A stretch of 64,000 nt of DNA from Mesorhizobium waimense (GCF_003601975.1 NZ_QZWZ01000007.1:62001-126000); one strand, 5' to 3'. Positions 36,147 through 44,873 are shown, numbered from the stretch's first letter. Numbers and translations: made by a program. The notes: generated from the letters alone by a model not told the origin.

Positions 36147-37014
36147 TGAACGCTCCGTGGACGCCGTCCGCTGCAAGGTTGACGCCGATCACCAGCGAAG
36201 CGATGGCCAAAGCGTCGAACAGCACCGTCCACCAGAAGCCGCCGCCGATCATGCCGTAATTGCTGGAGATCGAGAGCCCCCAGTCGGGCGAGGGCGGCTG
36301 GATGCCAAAACCCATGAACGAGAGCGTGGCGACGGCGAAGATGGCATAGCCGAGACGCACCGTCGTCTCGACCAGGATCGGCGGGATGACATTGGGCAGG
36401 ATCTCGACGAACATCGTATGCAAAGCGCTCTCGTGCCTGAGTTGCGCGGCGGCGACATAGTCGAGCTCGCGTTCGGCAAGCACCGCCGAACGCACCGTAC
36501 GGGCGATGATCGGCGCGAAGCTGAGGCCGATGACGACGATGACCGTGGTCTTGGAGGTGCCAAGCGCGACGATGGCAAGCAGCGCCACGATCACCACCGG
36601 GATCGCCATGAAGGCCTCGAGGATACGGCTGATGACGTCGTCGACGATGCCGCGAAAATAACCTGTGAACAGGCCGAGCGCGGTGCCGGCCACGGTCGCC
36701 AGCAAGGTGGCCAAAGGCGCCACGGTCAGGATGTCGCGCGAGCCGACGATGACGCGCGAGAACACATCGCGGCCGATCTGGTCGGTGCCGAACCAGTGCT
36801 CGGCCGAAGGCGACGCCAGCGCGTTGATAATGTCGTCGGCGAGCGGGTCATAAGGGACAAAATGCTCGCCGAACAGGGCGCAGGCGATCCAGAACAGCAC
36901 GATGCCGAGGCCGGTGAGAAACGTGCCCGACCGCAGCAGCGAGAAAAAGACCTCCGCCGTCGGACCGCGCCGGCCCGGCGCGGGGCTGGTGGCGGGACTG
37001 TCGGTGGCGCTCAT
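36139..37014 (-). CDS. peptide-type ABC transporter permease, DppC family
   Basis: The 291-residue protein has an N-terminal cytoplasmic stretch, about six membrane spans and motifs IGRDVFSRVIVGSRDILTVA and AAAQLRHESALHTMFVEILP (EAA loop). It pairs with the DppB-like permease, overlapping its start by 4 bp. The ATG at 37014 was chosen; a longer upstream frame belongs to the other register of the DppB gene. Confidence 0.88.
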   Translation of the reverse strand: MSATDSPATSPAPGRRGPTAEVFFSLLRSGTFLTGLGIVLFWIACALFGEHFVPYDPLADDIINALASPSAEHWFGTDQIGRDVFSRVIVGSRDILTVAPLATLLATVAGTALGLFTGYFRGIVDDVISRILEAFMAIPVVIVALLAIVALGTSKTTVIVVIGLSFAPIIARTVRSAVLAERELDYVAAAQLRHESALHTMFVEILPNVIPPILVETTVRLGYAIFAVATLSFMGFGIQPPSPDWGLSISSNYGMIGGGFWWTVLFDALAIASLVIGVNLAADGVHGAFND

Positions 37015-37964
37015 TGGTCTGTCCCCAGCCGGATCCGTGGATTGAGCACGGAATAAAGGAAGTCGGCGGCCAAGGTGGCCACCGCATAGACGATGCCGAT
37101 GGTCAGGATGCCGGCCTCCAGGATCGGAAAATCCTTGCCGCGCGCTGCGGTGAAGATCAGCGAGCCGATGCCCTGGTAGCGAAACAGCGTCTCGATCACG
37201 ACAAGGCCGCCGATCAGGTAGCCGGTCTGCGACGCGATCACGGTGATGGTCGGCAGCAGCGCGTTGCGCAGCACATGTCGCCAGATCACCGTCCGCCACG
37301 GTAGGCCCTTGAGCACGGCGGTGCGGGTGTAGTCGGAATCCAGCGCCTCGATCATGCCGGAGCGCGCCATCCGGGCGATGTAGCCGAATAGCACCAGGAA
37401 CAGCGGCAGCGATGGCAGGATCAGATAGTAGAGCTGGGTGAAGAAGCCGGCATCGCGCGGCCATGCGGCGGAGATCGGCAGCCAGCGCAACCAGACGCCG
37501 AAGATCAGGATCAGGATGATGCCGGTGACGAATTCGGGCAGCACCGTCACCGACAGGCCGCCGAGGCTGATGATGCGGTCGAGCGGCCGGTTGAGGTTGA
37601 GTGCGGCGATGACGCCGCCGAGGATGCCGATCGGCACCACCAGCACGAAGGCAACCGCCGCCAGCTTCATCGAATTGCCGAGCGCATCGATGACGAAGGG
37701 AGCTACTGGCGAGCGGAAGATATAGGAGGTGCCCATGTCGCCCTGGAGGAAATTCCAGATCCAGCTCGCATATTGGGTGAGCAGCGGACGGTCGACACCG
37801 AGCGTGTGATTGAGCGCGTCGACGGCGCGCTGATCGGCGAACGGCCCCAGTATGGCGCGACCGACATTGCCGGGCAGCACCTGGCCGCCCAGGAACACCA
37901 TCACGCTGAGCAGGAACAGCGTGACGAGCGACAGAGCCAGGCGCCGGACAAGGAAGGAGAGAAT
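37011..37964 (-). CDS. peptide-type ABC transporter permease, DppB family, probable non-canonical start
   Basis: The protein is about 317 residues with the DppB fold: LNHTLGVDRPLLTQYASWIW, then TRTAVLKGLPWRTVIWRHVL (EAA loop) and QTGYLIGGLVVIETLF. The first ATG in frame (37904) lies inside the first membrane helix. Upstream, in-frame coding potential continues as ILSFLVRRLALSLVTLFLL, the expected N-terminus. No ATG, GTG or TTG exists there; an ATT codon at 37964 follows AGGAG by 7 nt, the best placed start. A sequence error is the alternative. Confidence 0.8.
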   Translation of the reverse strand: MLSFLVRRLALSLVTLFLLSVMVFLGGQVLPGNVGRAILGPFADQRAVDALNHTLGVDRPLLTQYASWIWNFLQGDMGTSYIFRSPVAPFVIDALGNSMKLAAVAFVLVVPIGILGGVIAALNLNRPLDRIISLGGLSVTVLPEFVTGIILILIFGVWLRWLPISAAWPRDAGFFTQLYYLILPSLPLFLVLFGYIARMARSGMIEALDSDYTRTAVLKGLPWRTVIWRHVLRNALLPTITVIASQTGYLIGGLVVIETLFRYQGIGSLIFTAARGKDFPILEAGILTIGIVYAVATLAADFLYSVLNPRIRLGTDQ

Positions 37965-37981
37965 GGCGATACTCCTATTGG

Positions 37982-38007
37982 AGCCGGCTCTCGCGAGAGA
38001 GCCGGCT
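37982..38007 (-). promoter_or_regulatory. intercistronic hairpin between binding-protein and permease genes
   Basis: A perfect 11-bp stem, AGCCGGCTCTC and GAGAGCCGGCT, closes a 4-nt GCGA loop (GNRA-type tetraloop on both strands apart from base identity). It lies 24 bp after the binding-protein stop and just before the AGGAG of the permease gene. Such hairpins commonly protect binding-protein mRNA from 3' decay and lower expression of downstream permease genes. Confidence 0.7.
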
Positions 38008-38030
38008 GTCAGGGATTGGCTTCCTCCCGC

Positions 38031-39695
38031 TCAGGCCTTCGCCGCCTTGTCGAGGAACAACTGCGACATGGCGGTCGGCTGCACACCGGTCACGCCTTTC
38101 GCCGTCGCCGTCAGATAGTCGTAGAAATAGCCGAAGATGACCGGCGTTTCCTCGAGCAGCAGCTTCTGGATCTTGCCGGCGCTCGCCTTCTGCGCCTCGA
38201 GGTCGAGCGCCGCGATGTAGCTGGTCGCCAGCGTGTCGTAGTCGTTGTTCTTGAAGTGCGCCGCGTTCCAGGTGCCGTCGCTCTTCAGCGGTGCCGCGAG
38301 ATAGACGTTGGGCACGCCGCGATGGCCGTAATCGGTGATGCCCATCACCGAGTCCAGCCAGTTCGACTTGCCGAACACCGCATCGCCGTAATAGGCGCCC
38401 TGGTCGAGGATGTTGAGCTCGAGCTCGATGCCGATCTCCTTGACCCAGTTCTGGATGAGCTGGGCGTATTCGGGGATTTCAAGATAGCGCTCGGTGGTCA
38501 GCGTCACCTTGAAGCCCTTGCCGGCGCCCGCCGCTTCCATAAGCTGCTTGGCCTGGGCGATGTCCTGCTCGCGCTGCGGCACGCTCGGATCGGTCGAGGG
38601 ATAGGCAGAGGCGAACGGGCTGTCGTTGCCCTCCAAGGCGCGGCCCTTCATCAGGCCTGCGGCCAGCTTTTTGCGGTCGAGGCTGAGCGCGATGGCGCGG
38701 CGCACGCGCGGATCCTTGAACGGATCGGAATCGCAGCGCAGGTGCAGCTGCTGGTGTGCCACCGATTTCAGGCTGATGATGTCGACATTCGGATCGTTGA
38801 GCAGGCCGACGCCGGCCAGCACTGGCATCTGGTTGATGATGTCGACCTGGCCGCCCTGAAGCGCCAGGATCTGCGGCTGCATATCGGCGAAGAAGGTGAA
38901 TTCGGTGCGCTCCGGCAGCGCCTTCGTCCCCCAATAGTCCTCGTTGCGCACGAAGGAGGCGCCGACCTTGGGTGTGTATTTCTCGATCTTGAACGGCCCG
39001 GTGCCGTCGAAGCTCTTCTCGTAGTCGCCCTTGTAGCTCGCCGGGATGATGACGGCGTTGTAGTTGTCGGACGACACCATGTAGGGGAAATTGCCGTTCG
39101 GCGCGTCGAGGTGGAACTCGACCGTGTAATCATCGACCTTCTTGGTCGCGCCCTTCTGCAATATGCCGCTGAACACCGACAGCGCGTTGGACGAATTGGC
39201 CGGATCGGCGAGGCGGTCGATGCTGGCCACCACGTCGTCGGCCTTCATCTCGCCGCCGCTGTGGAACTTGACGCCCTTGCGCAGCTTGAAGGTCCAGACC
39301 GTGCCTTTGTCGTTCGGCTTCCAGCTTTCGGCCAGCGCCGGCTGCAACACCAGGTCGGGCCCGTCGATGCAGAGGAACTCGGCGACCTGCTGCATCACCA
39401 GCAGGCCGCCGGCATCGGCGATTGTCACCGGGTCGATCGCTGCCGCCGGCACGCTGCTCGCCACGCGGATGGTGGCGCCGGGCGCGCCCGCTGCGCGAGC
39501 GAGCGACGGCATGGCACTGAAGCCGACGGCTGTGCTGATGCCGCCCAGCAGTGGCAGCGACAGGCCGAGCAGGCTGCCGTGGCGGATGAAGTCGCGGCGG
39601 CTGACCCGGCCGTCGACCAGCCCGTCGATGAGATGGTTTTCGAGCGGCGAGCGCGAGCGCCGGATGATGTCGAGAAGGCGATAGTTCTTGCTCAT
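38031..39695 (-). CDS. peptide-type ABC substrate-binding protein with Tat signal
   Basis: The 554-residue SBP_bac_5 protein has a twin-arginine signal (SRRDFIRHGSLLGLSLPLLG, about residues 32-51) preceded by a long n-region, then the mature cluster-C binding fold: LAESWKPNDKGTVWTFKLRK, GTGPFKIEKYTPKVGASF and RVRRAIALSLDRKKLAAGL. Tat export implies folding in the cytoplasm. It is clearly homologous along its length to the frameshifted protein at 31435-33089. It is followed by the permease and ATPase genes and preceded by the enolase-superfamily genes. Confidence 0.88.
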   Translation of the reverse strand: MSKNYRLLDIIRRSRSPLENHLIDGLVDGRVSRRDFIRHGSLLGLSLPLLGGISTAVGFSAMPSLARAAGAPGATIRVASSVPAAAIDPVTIADAGGLLVMQQVAEFLCIDGPDLVLQPALAESWKPNDKGTVWTFKLRKGVKFHSGGEMKADDVVASIDRLADPANSSNALSVFSGILQKGATKKVDDYTVEFHLDAPNGNFPYMVSSDNYNAVIIPASYKGDYEKSFDGTGPFKIEKYTPKVGASFVRNEDYWGTKALPERTEFTFFADMQPQILALQGGQVDIINQMPVLAGVGLLNDPNVDIISLKSVAHQQLHLRCDSDPFKDPRVRRAIALSLDRKKLAAGLMKGRALEGNDSPFASAYPSTDPSVPQREQDIAQAKQLMEAAGAGKGFKVTLTTERYLEIPEYAQLIQNWVKEIGIELELNILDQGAYYGDAVFGKSNWLDSVMGITDYGHRGVPNVYLAAPLKSDGTWNAAHFKNNDYDTLATSYIAALDLEAQKASAGKIQKLLLEETPVIFGYFYDYLTATAKGVTGVQPTAMSQLFLDKAAKA

Positions 39696-39715
39696 GGATT
39701 TATCCTTTCCCCTGT

Positions 39716-39753
39716 GTTCTTGTGATTGACGAATGTTCTTGTGATTGACGAAT
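39716..39753. repeat. perfect 19-bp tandem duplication upstream of the binding-protein gene
   Basis: GTTCTTGTGATTGACGAAT occurs twice head to tail at 39716-39734 and 39735-39753. The pair ends 21 bp upstream of the SBP start, in its 5' leader or promoter. It may duplicate a regulatory site or be a recent slippage event. The rest of the 264-bp gap (39696-39959) shows no gene. Confidence 0.75.
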
Positions 39754-39959
39754 TCCGTGGAGTTCTCCTGGATCCCGGCCGTCAATGTGGTCTTCGACCG
39801 GAACTCTAACATGCGGTCCTGTCCGGTCCTTCCGGTCTTGCGAGGTAGGAGCCGGATTTCGGACACTGCTTCCACCCGTTCGTCCCGCATTCCTCGATCG
39901 TGTCGCAGCTCCGGGCTTCTCTTGTTGTATCCGTCTCCTGTCGGTTCGTGTGATCACTC

Positions 39960-41144
39960 CTAGTTCAACGGCAGGCGCCGATAGGTGCCGGGCTTTGCCG
40001 GGTCGTGATATTTGTTGCACGGCCCGTTCTCGACGAAGTCGCGATGGCAGGCGGCAAGGTTCTCGCGCGACAGGGTGACGCCGAGGCCGTGGCCTTCGGG
40101 CACGCGCACGACATTATTCTTCGGCGCAAATGGGCCTTCCTCGATCACGTCGATCGGCCACATGCGAAACAGCGACTGGTTGGGTTCCCTGATCCAGCCG
40201 AGCGCGGCGCACAGATGCAGATAGCAGGCGCTGCCGATGCCGCTGTCGCCACTGTAGCACCAGAAATCGATCCCGGCGTGCTCGCAGGCGCCGACGAAGC
40301 GCAGCATGCGGCCGATGCCGCCATGGGCGGTCGGGTTGCCGACGAAAGCGTCCGGCACCCTGATCTCCATCGCGCGGGCGATGTCGATGTTGTGGGTCGA
40401 AAACGGGATTGAGCAATGGCGGCGCAATTCGCGCATCTCCTCGATGGTCGCCACCGGATCTTCCCAGTTGCGCACGCCTAGCTCTTCCAGCGGCCGCGCC
40501 AGCCGCCTGGCCGTCGCCAGCGAATAGGCCTGGTTGGAATCGATGCGGATCATCACATCGTCGCCGAGCTTTTTGCGGATCAGCTCGACCATCTTCAGCG
40601 AGATTTTTGTATCCTGCATCGAGAACTTGCCTTCGAAGAACGTCGTGCCGTGGGTTTCGTGCAGCTCGGCGCAATAGTCGGCGACTTCCTCCGGCGTTTT
40701 CTCGCCCTTCACCTTGGGACCATCGCCGCGCAGTGAGAAATAGTCCGTGAACGGGATGTCCTTGCGCACGGCGCCGCCGAGCAACTGGTAGAGCGGTTGC
40801 TTCCACGCCTTGCCGCGCAGGTCCCACAACGCCATCTCTATGGCGCCGAAGGCCATGATGCGGCTGCGGTCGTTGATGGACTGCACGCCGGTCCAGTAGG
40901 GCAGGCAGGCTTCTTCCGCACCGGCGATGTCGAACGCGTCGCGACCGGCGATTCGTAGTGCCAGCACATCATTGATGATCGCCGCTGCGGCTGGCGTCGG
41001 CGCCTCGCCGAGGCCGACCAGACCGTCCTCGGTCTCGACCTCGACGATGGTTGGTGAGAAGCCGTCGAGTTCGCCGAACACCCAGGCATAAGGCGCTTCG
41101 AGCCTGAGATTGATCGGCGTCGCATCTATGCGGCGGATTTTCAT
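39960..41144 (-). CDS. enolase-superfamily enzyme, glucarate-dehydratase-like
   Basis: The 394-residue protein has the enolase capping domain and barrel. Probable metal ligands lie in RIDSNQAYS and NWEDPVATIEE, and STHNID is at the third position. The first-strand basic motif reads FEGKFSM, so only one lysine of the usual KxK is present. The C-terminal part (GIGRMLRFVGACEHAGIDFW) resembles glucarate dehydratase relatives. It probably dehydrates an acid sugar or related carboxylate. It follows the other enolase gene by 1 bp. Substrate unknown. Confidence 0.75.
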   Translation of the reverse strand: MKIRRIDATPINLRLEAPYAWVFGELDGFSPTIVEVETEDGLVGLGEAPTPAAAAIINDVLALRIAGRDAFDIAGAEEACLPYWTGVQSINDRSRIMAFGAIEMALWDLRGKAWKQPLYQLLGGAVRKDIPFTDYFSLRGDGPKVKGEKTPEEVADYCAELHETHGTTFFEGKFSMQDTKISLKMVELIRKKLGDDVMIRIDSNQAYSLATARRLARPLEELGVRNWEDPVATIEEMRELRRHCSIPFSTHNIDIARAMEIRVPDAFVGNPTAHGGIGRMLRFVGACEHAGIDFWCYSGDSGIGSACYLHLCAALGWIREPNQSLFRMWPIDVIEEGPFAPKNNVVRVPEGHGLGVTLSRENLAACHRDFVENGPCNKYHDPAKPGTYRRLPLN

Positions 41145-41145
41145 C

Positions 41146-42249
41146 TCAGCCGATCTCGAAGAAGGGCTTGCCGAGCAGGTCGGGCACGACATCGATCCCG
41201 AGGCCCGGACCGTCCGGAATGCCCATGCTGCTGCCGGTCACCGGAGGCATGTTGGAGGCTGTGCGGACCGTCACCCATTCGTGGAAGGCGATAGCATGCA
41301 GCCGGCGCTCTTCCGGCGTCGACAGCGACAGATGCGCCATCGCGGCGGTGTCGATCTCGGCGCCGCCGGTGTCCTCTACCGTGATCATGAAGCCGAGATC
41401 GACGGCGAGGTCGCGGATCTGGCGCGTCTTGGTCACGCCGCCCAGACGCGAGATCTTCAGCGTCAGCCCGTCGGCCGCGCCCTTGCGATGAATGTCGAGC
41501 ATGTCGTCCAGCGACGCGACGGATTCGTCGAGCACCATTGGCTTGTCCAGCGAGCGGCGCACCGACATGTTTTCATCGATCGTCGTGCAGGGCTGCTCGA
41601 ACGTGTAGTCGACGGCCCGCGTGGCGTCGGCGAACTGGCGCGCCTGGTAGGGCGTCCAGCCGGCATTGGCGTCGCAGAAGATGACGGTGCCGTTCGGCAC
41701 GGCATCGGCGACGGCGCTGACACGTTCGATGTCGTCACGGACATTGCCGCCGACCTTGACCTGCAGCCGGTGGAATCCCTGGCCGACGATGCGCTTGGCG
41801 AGTGCGGCCATTTGATCGACCGTGCCGTGCGTGACCACCTTGTAGAGTTCTGCCGTCTCGCTTTCGCGGCCGCCGAGCAGCGTCACCAACGGCACGTCGG
41901 CGGCGCGCGCCGCCAGATCCCAGCAGGCCATGTCGAGCGCCGATTTGATGTAGGGATGGCCCTTGAACACCGTGTCCATCAGCCGGCCGATGCCGGCCAG
42001 GCCGCGCGGATCTTGGCCAATCAGGTACGGCGCGATTTCGACCACGCCGGCACGCGTTCCTGCCGGGAAGGCCGGCGAATAGAAATTGCCGAGCGGCGCC
42101 ATCTCGCCCCAGCCGGTGATGCCGCTGTCGGAGGTGATGGCGACGATCACCGCGTCGAAGGCGTCGGCCACGCGCCCCTTGGACATGCGGTAGGGCCCGT
42201 CCACGAAGGGCTGCACGACATGGTAGGCTTTTATGGATTTGATCTTCAC
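41146..42249 (-). CDS. enolase-superfamily enzyme, MLE subgroup (hydroxyproline dehydratase/epimerase-like)
   Basis: The protein is about 367 residues from the GTG at 42249; a longer frame to 42384 would overlap the GntR gene. MLE-type landmarks are metal ligands in CDANAGW, FEQPC and LDESVAS, and a catalytic lysine in LKISRLGG. The strand-2 motif is RLQVKVGG, so the first Lys of the KxK pair is Gln. This pattern, as far as I recall, fits the proline-betaine epimerase and cis-3-hydroxyproline dehydratase branch. Context (GntR, peptide-type transporter) is compatible with an imported amino acid or betaine. Confidence 0.75.
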   Translation of the reverse strand: MKIKSIKAYHVVQPFVDGPYRMSKGRVADAFDAVIVAITSDSGITGWGEMAPLGNFYSPAFPAGTRAGVVEIAPYLIGQDPRGLAGIGRLMDTVFKGHPYIKSALDMACWDLAARAADVPLVTLLGGRESETAELYKVVTHGTVDQMAALAKRIVGQGFHRLQVKVGGNVRDDIERVSAVADAVPNGTVIFCDANAGWTPYQARQFADATRAVDYTFEQPCTTIDENMSVRRSLDKPMVLDESVASLDDMLDIHRKGAADGLTLKISRLGGVTKTRQIRDLAVDLGFMITVEDTGGAEIDTAAMAHLSLSTPEERRLHAIAFHEWVTVRTASNMPPVTGSSMGIPDGPGLGIDVVPDLLGKPFFEIG

Positions 42250-42283
42250 GTTGTTGTCCGTTGTCGGCAAAGTTCGGGATTGG

Positions 42284-42976
42284 TCAGGCGCCCTTCGACG
42301 CGCGCTTTTCGAGGCCGCGCGCGTAGGAAAGAAGCTCTTCGAAATCGAGGTCGATATGTTCACGGGCATGGCGCTGGGCGGCACGCATGTCCTTGCCCTT
42401 CAGCAGCTGCACATAGGTCTCGTGGACATCCTCGGATGGCACCGGCTCGTTGCGGGCCCGCTGGTGGAGCGCGAAATACATCTGCAGCCGGCTGGTCAGC
42501 CGTTGCCAGGTTTCCAAGAGCACCGAGTTGTCGGCCCATTCATAGATCAGGCCGTGCAGCTGCAGCGCCGTTTCGATCTGGCGGGTTGTGTCTAGATCGC
42601 GCGTCGCCTGCTTCACCGCTTCGTGGCGCCGGTCGAGCTCGTCGAAGAAGCGCTGGTCGCGCAGCTTCCAGGCCCGCTCGATGGCGAGCTCGTCCATCAC
42701 CTTGTTGAACGAATAGGCGTCGTCGATGTCCTTGGCGATCACATTGATCACGAATGTGCCGGCATAGGGGATGCTGGTCAGGATGCCTTCCTGCACCAGT
42801 TCACGCATCGCCTCGCGCAGCGGCGCGCGGCTGACCCGCATCTGTTCGGAAATCCTGAGTTCGTTGAGCTTCTGTCCCGGCTCCAGCTGGCCGGTCAGGA
42901 TCGCCCGCCTGAGCAGCGCCACGATCTCGGCCCTGCGCGTCGTATCCGCGATCGGACTGAAGTCCAGCTTGGCCAT
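42284..42976 (-). CDS. GntR-family transcriptional regulator, FCD subfamily
   Basis: The 230-residue protein has a GntR winged helix (LEPGQKLNELRISEQMRVSR, APLREAMRELVQEGIL) and an all-helical FCD ligand domain with metal-binding positions such as QLHGLIYEWADNS and HAREHIDLDF. It is first in the GntR-enolase-enolase-SBP-transporter block. A perfect 16-bp palindrome with the FCD-type TTGTCGACAA core lies 37 bp before its start, indicating autoregulation. Confidence 0.87.
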   Translation of the reverse strand: MAKLDFSPIADTTRRAEIVALLRRAILTGQLEPGQKLNELRISEQMRVSRAPLREAMRELVQEGILTSIPYAGTFVINVIAKDIDDAYSFNKVMDELAIERAWKLRDQRFFDELDRRHEAVKQATRDLDTTRQIETALQLHGLIYEWADNSVLLETWQRLTSRLQMYFALHQRARNEPVPSEDVHETYVQLLKGKDMRAAQRHAREHIDLDFEELLSYARGLEKRASKGA

Positions 42977-43012
42977 GCGCTCACTCCGGATGGTACCGAA
43001 GACAAGACAAGC

Positions 43013-43028
43013 AGATTGTCGACAATCT
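43013..43028. promoter_or_regulatory. perfect 16-bp palindrome, probable GntR operator
   Basis: AGATTGTCGACAATCT is perfectly self-complementary and contains the TTGT-CG-ACAA core commonly bound by FCD-type GntR proteins. It sits upstream of the GntR gene at 42284-42976, which is transcribed away from it. Confidence 0.75.
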
Positions 43029-43073
43029 AGCAATAGTGAGTTTCTTGGTTGCCCGCTTTTCTGATTGGCGGTC

Positions 43074-43862
43074 TCAGGCTGCTCTGCCGTAGAAGCCCAC
43101 CCGCTCCTCCGCGCTGAACATCACGCCCGGTTTCTCGTAGTAGGAAAACACCGCGATCATCCGCTCGCAACTGCCCTCGACGGTGGTGACGCGATGCGCG
43201 GTGTTCTTGCCACGGAAGACGTTCAGCGTACCCGCCTTCATGCGCAAGATCTTCGCCTCAGGATCGCGCCCTTCGAGCAGCCTGGCAACGCCGTCATAGT
43301 TCGGATCGCCGTCGGACCGGAGATCGGTGCGGTATTCGAGGTCGCCGCCGCGCTCGGCGGCCTGCAGCAGAAGGGTGGTGGTGAACTCCGAACGGTCGAA
43401 ATGCCAGTTCAGTGCCTCGCCGGCGCGATAGGCCATGACATTGGTGCGGGCCAGCGGATCCTGCATGACATGCAACCGCGGCTTGCCCATTGCCGCTGCC
43501 AGGAAGCGCAGCAGCGGTTCGTACTCATAGATGGCAAGCACGGTGCTGCCCGGAATCTGGTCGGCGCAGACGGTGTGGCTGATGGTCTCGACCTTGCGCA
43601 GCGCCGGGTGGTCGGGCGCAAGCTCGGGAATGTCAGGCTTGAAGTAGATGTTGTGCATCCGCTTGTGAACATGCGAGCGCGTATCCATGACCGGCCGGAT
43701 TTCCGACGCGGCCTTCTCGGCGATGCCGGGGCGCAGAAGACCTTCCAGATTGAACATGCCGTCGGCCTCGAGTGCGGCGGCGGAGGTTTCCACAAGGCGC
43801 TTCCATTCGGCGCTGCCTTCACGGTCGAGTGGATAGCGGTCCAGGTCGAGAATGTCGTTCAT
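43074..43862 (-). CDS. Fe(II)/2-oxoglutarate oxygenase of the BesD/HalD-like family, hydroxylase-type facial triad
   Basis: The 262-residue protein has the double-stranded beta-helix iron site: H154 and D156 in LNWHFDRSEF, distal H223 in TAHRV, and a candidate 2-oxoglutarate-binding Arg nearby (R224 or R234). It resembles the family that includes the lysine halogenase BesD. Halogenases replace the Asp by Gly or Ala; here Asp is present, so hydroxylation is predicted. Substrate may be a free amino acid (inference). It is divergent from a LysR gene. Confidence 0.75.
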   Translation of the reverse strand: MNDILDLDRYPLDREGSAEWKRLVETSAAALEADGMFNLEGLLRPGIAEKAASEIRPVMDTRSHVHKRMHNIYFKPDIPELAPDHPALRKVETISHTVCADQIPGSTVLAIYEYEPLLRFLAAAMGKPRLHVMQDPLARTNVMAYRAGEALNWHFDRSEFTTTLLLQAAERGGDLEYRTDLRSDGDPNYDGVARLLEGRDPEAKILRMKAGTLNVFRGKNTAHRVTTVEGSCERMIAVFSYYEKPGVMFSAEERVGFYGRAA

Positions 43863-43964
43863 CGTAAATGCTCCGGGTTTCGGAAACAGAAGACGGCAAA
43901 AAAATCTTTCTCTCAACGCGGAAAATTATTAGGGTTTCGAAAGAAAAACTTGCCGAGGCTCGGA

Positions 43965-44873
43965 ATGGACAGGCTACCGCCACTGAACGCAATCAAGGTC
44001 TTCGAGGTTGCGGCGCGAGCCGGCAGCTTCACGCTGGCCGCTACCGAGCTCGGTGTCTCTTCTGCCGCGGTCAGTCAGCAGATACGCAATCTAGAGAGCT
44101 GGTTCGGCAAGCAGCTGTTCGTGCGCAGCGGCAACCGCATCGCGCTGACCGATGCCGGCCATGCCATCTACCCGCAGGCGTCGCGCGCTCTCGGCGACAT
44201 CGCTGCGATCGGCCGGCGCATGCTGGAAGGCGGCTTGAAGACGCGTCTTGTCGTGAGCGTGCCGTTCTCGCTGGCCGAACTCTGGCTGGCGCCAAAACTG
44301 GCCGTGCTTCTGGAAACCTTTCCGCAAATGGCGATAGACGTCCGGGTCGAGGATGACCCTGTCGACTTTGCGCGCCAGAACATCGATCTGCGCATCAGCT
44401 ACGGCGACTATCACTATCCCGGCTTGAAGCTCGTCCGCCTCGTCCATGACGACGTGCTGCCGGTCTGCGCGCCGGATTTTTGGCGCCGCCACGGCAATGG
44501 CGCGTCTCACCTCGAGGGCTTGCACGACAGCATGTTTATCCACACCAACTGGGGACCGAACTATGCCACGCATCCGAGCTGGGCGGACTGGTTCACCGCT
44601 GCAGGACAGAATCCTTCGCCCGATCCCTCGCAGGGGCGGCGCGTCGGCCTGTCCAGCCTGGCGATCGCCTCGGCCCGGCTCGGCCTCGGCGTAGCCCTTG
44701 GCCAGCGGGTCATGGCCCGCGCCGACCTGGAAGCCGGCCGCCTCATCGCGCTCTCATCCGTATCGGTGCGTCTCGGCCATCCCTACTGCGCCTTCATGCT
44801 TCCGGCGAAGGCTGAGCGTGCCGATGTCGCCGGCCTTGTCGACCTGCTCGGCAAAACGGCGCCCCCGGCTTGA
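43965..44873 (+). CDS. LysR-family transcriptional regulator, GcvA-like
   Basis: The 302-residue LTTR has an N-terminal helix-turn-helix (LNAIKVFEVAARAGSFTLAA, GVSSAAVSQQIRNLESWFG) and an effector domain (LRISYGDYHYPGLKLVRLVH, IASARLGLGVALGQRVMA) typical of the GcvA/AmpR branch. It is divergent from the Fe/2OG oxygenase with about 100 bp between, so it likely controls it. The ATG at 43965 was chosen; the frame upstream only reads through the oxygenase in antisense. Confidence 0.85.
   Translation: MDRLPPLNAIKVFEVAARAGSFTLAATELGVSSAAVSQQIRNLESWFGKQLFVRSGNRIALTDAGHAIYPQASRALGDIAAIGRRMLEGGLKTRLVVSVPFSLAELWLAPKLAVLLETFPQMAIDVRVEDDPVDFARQNIDLRISYGDYHYPGLKLVRLVHDDVLPVCAPDFWRRHGNGASHLEGLHDSMFIHTNWGPNYATHPSWADWFTAAGQNPSPDPSQGRRVGLSSLAIASARLGLGVALGQRVMARADLEAGRLIALSSVSVRLGHPYCAFMLPAKAERADVAGLVDLLGKTAPPA

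Noticed and set aside
36139..37464. A longer DppC-like open frame
   Set aside because: The upstream portion is out-of-frame DppB coding sequence; ATG 37014 overlaps the DppB stop as is usual.
43065..43964. N-terminal extension of the LysR gene over the oxygenase
   Set aside because: The extension is antisense to a well-supported oxygenase gene; the LysR helix-turn-helix begins right after ATG 43965.
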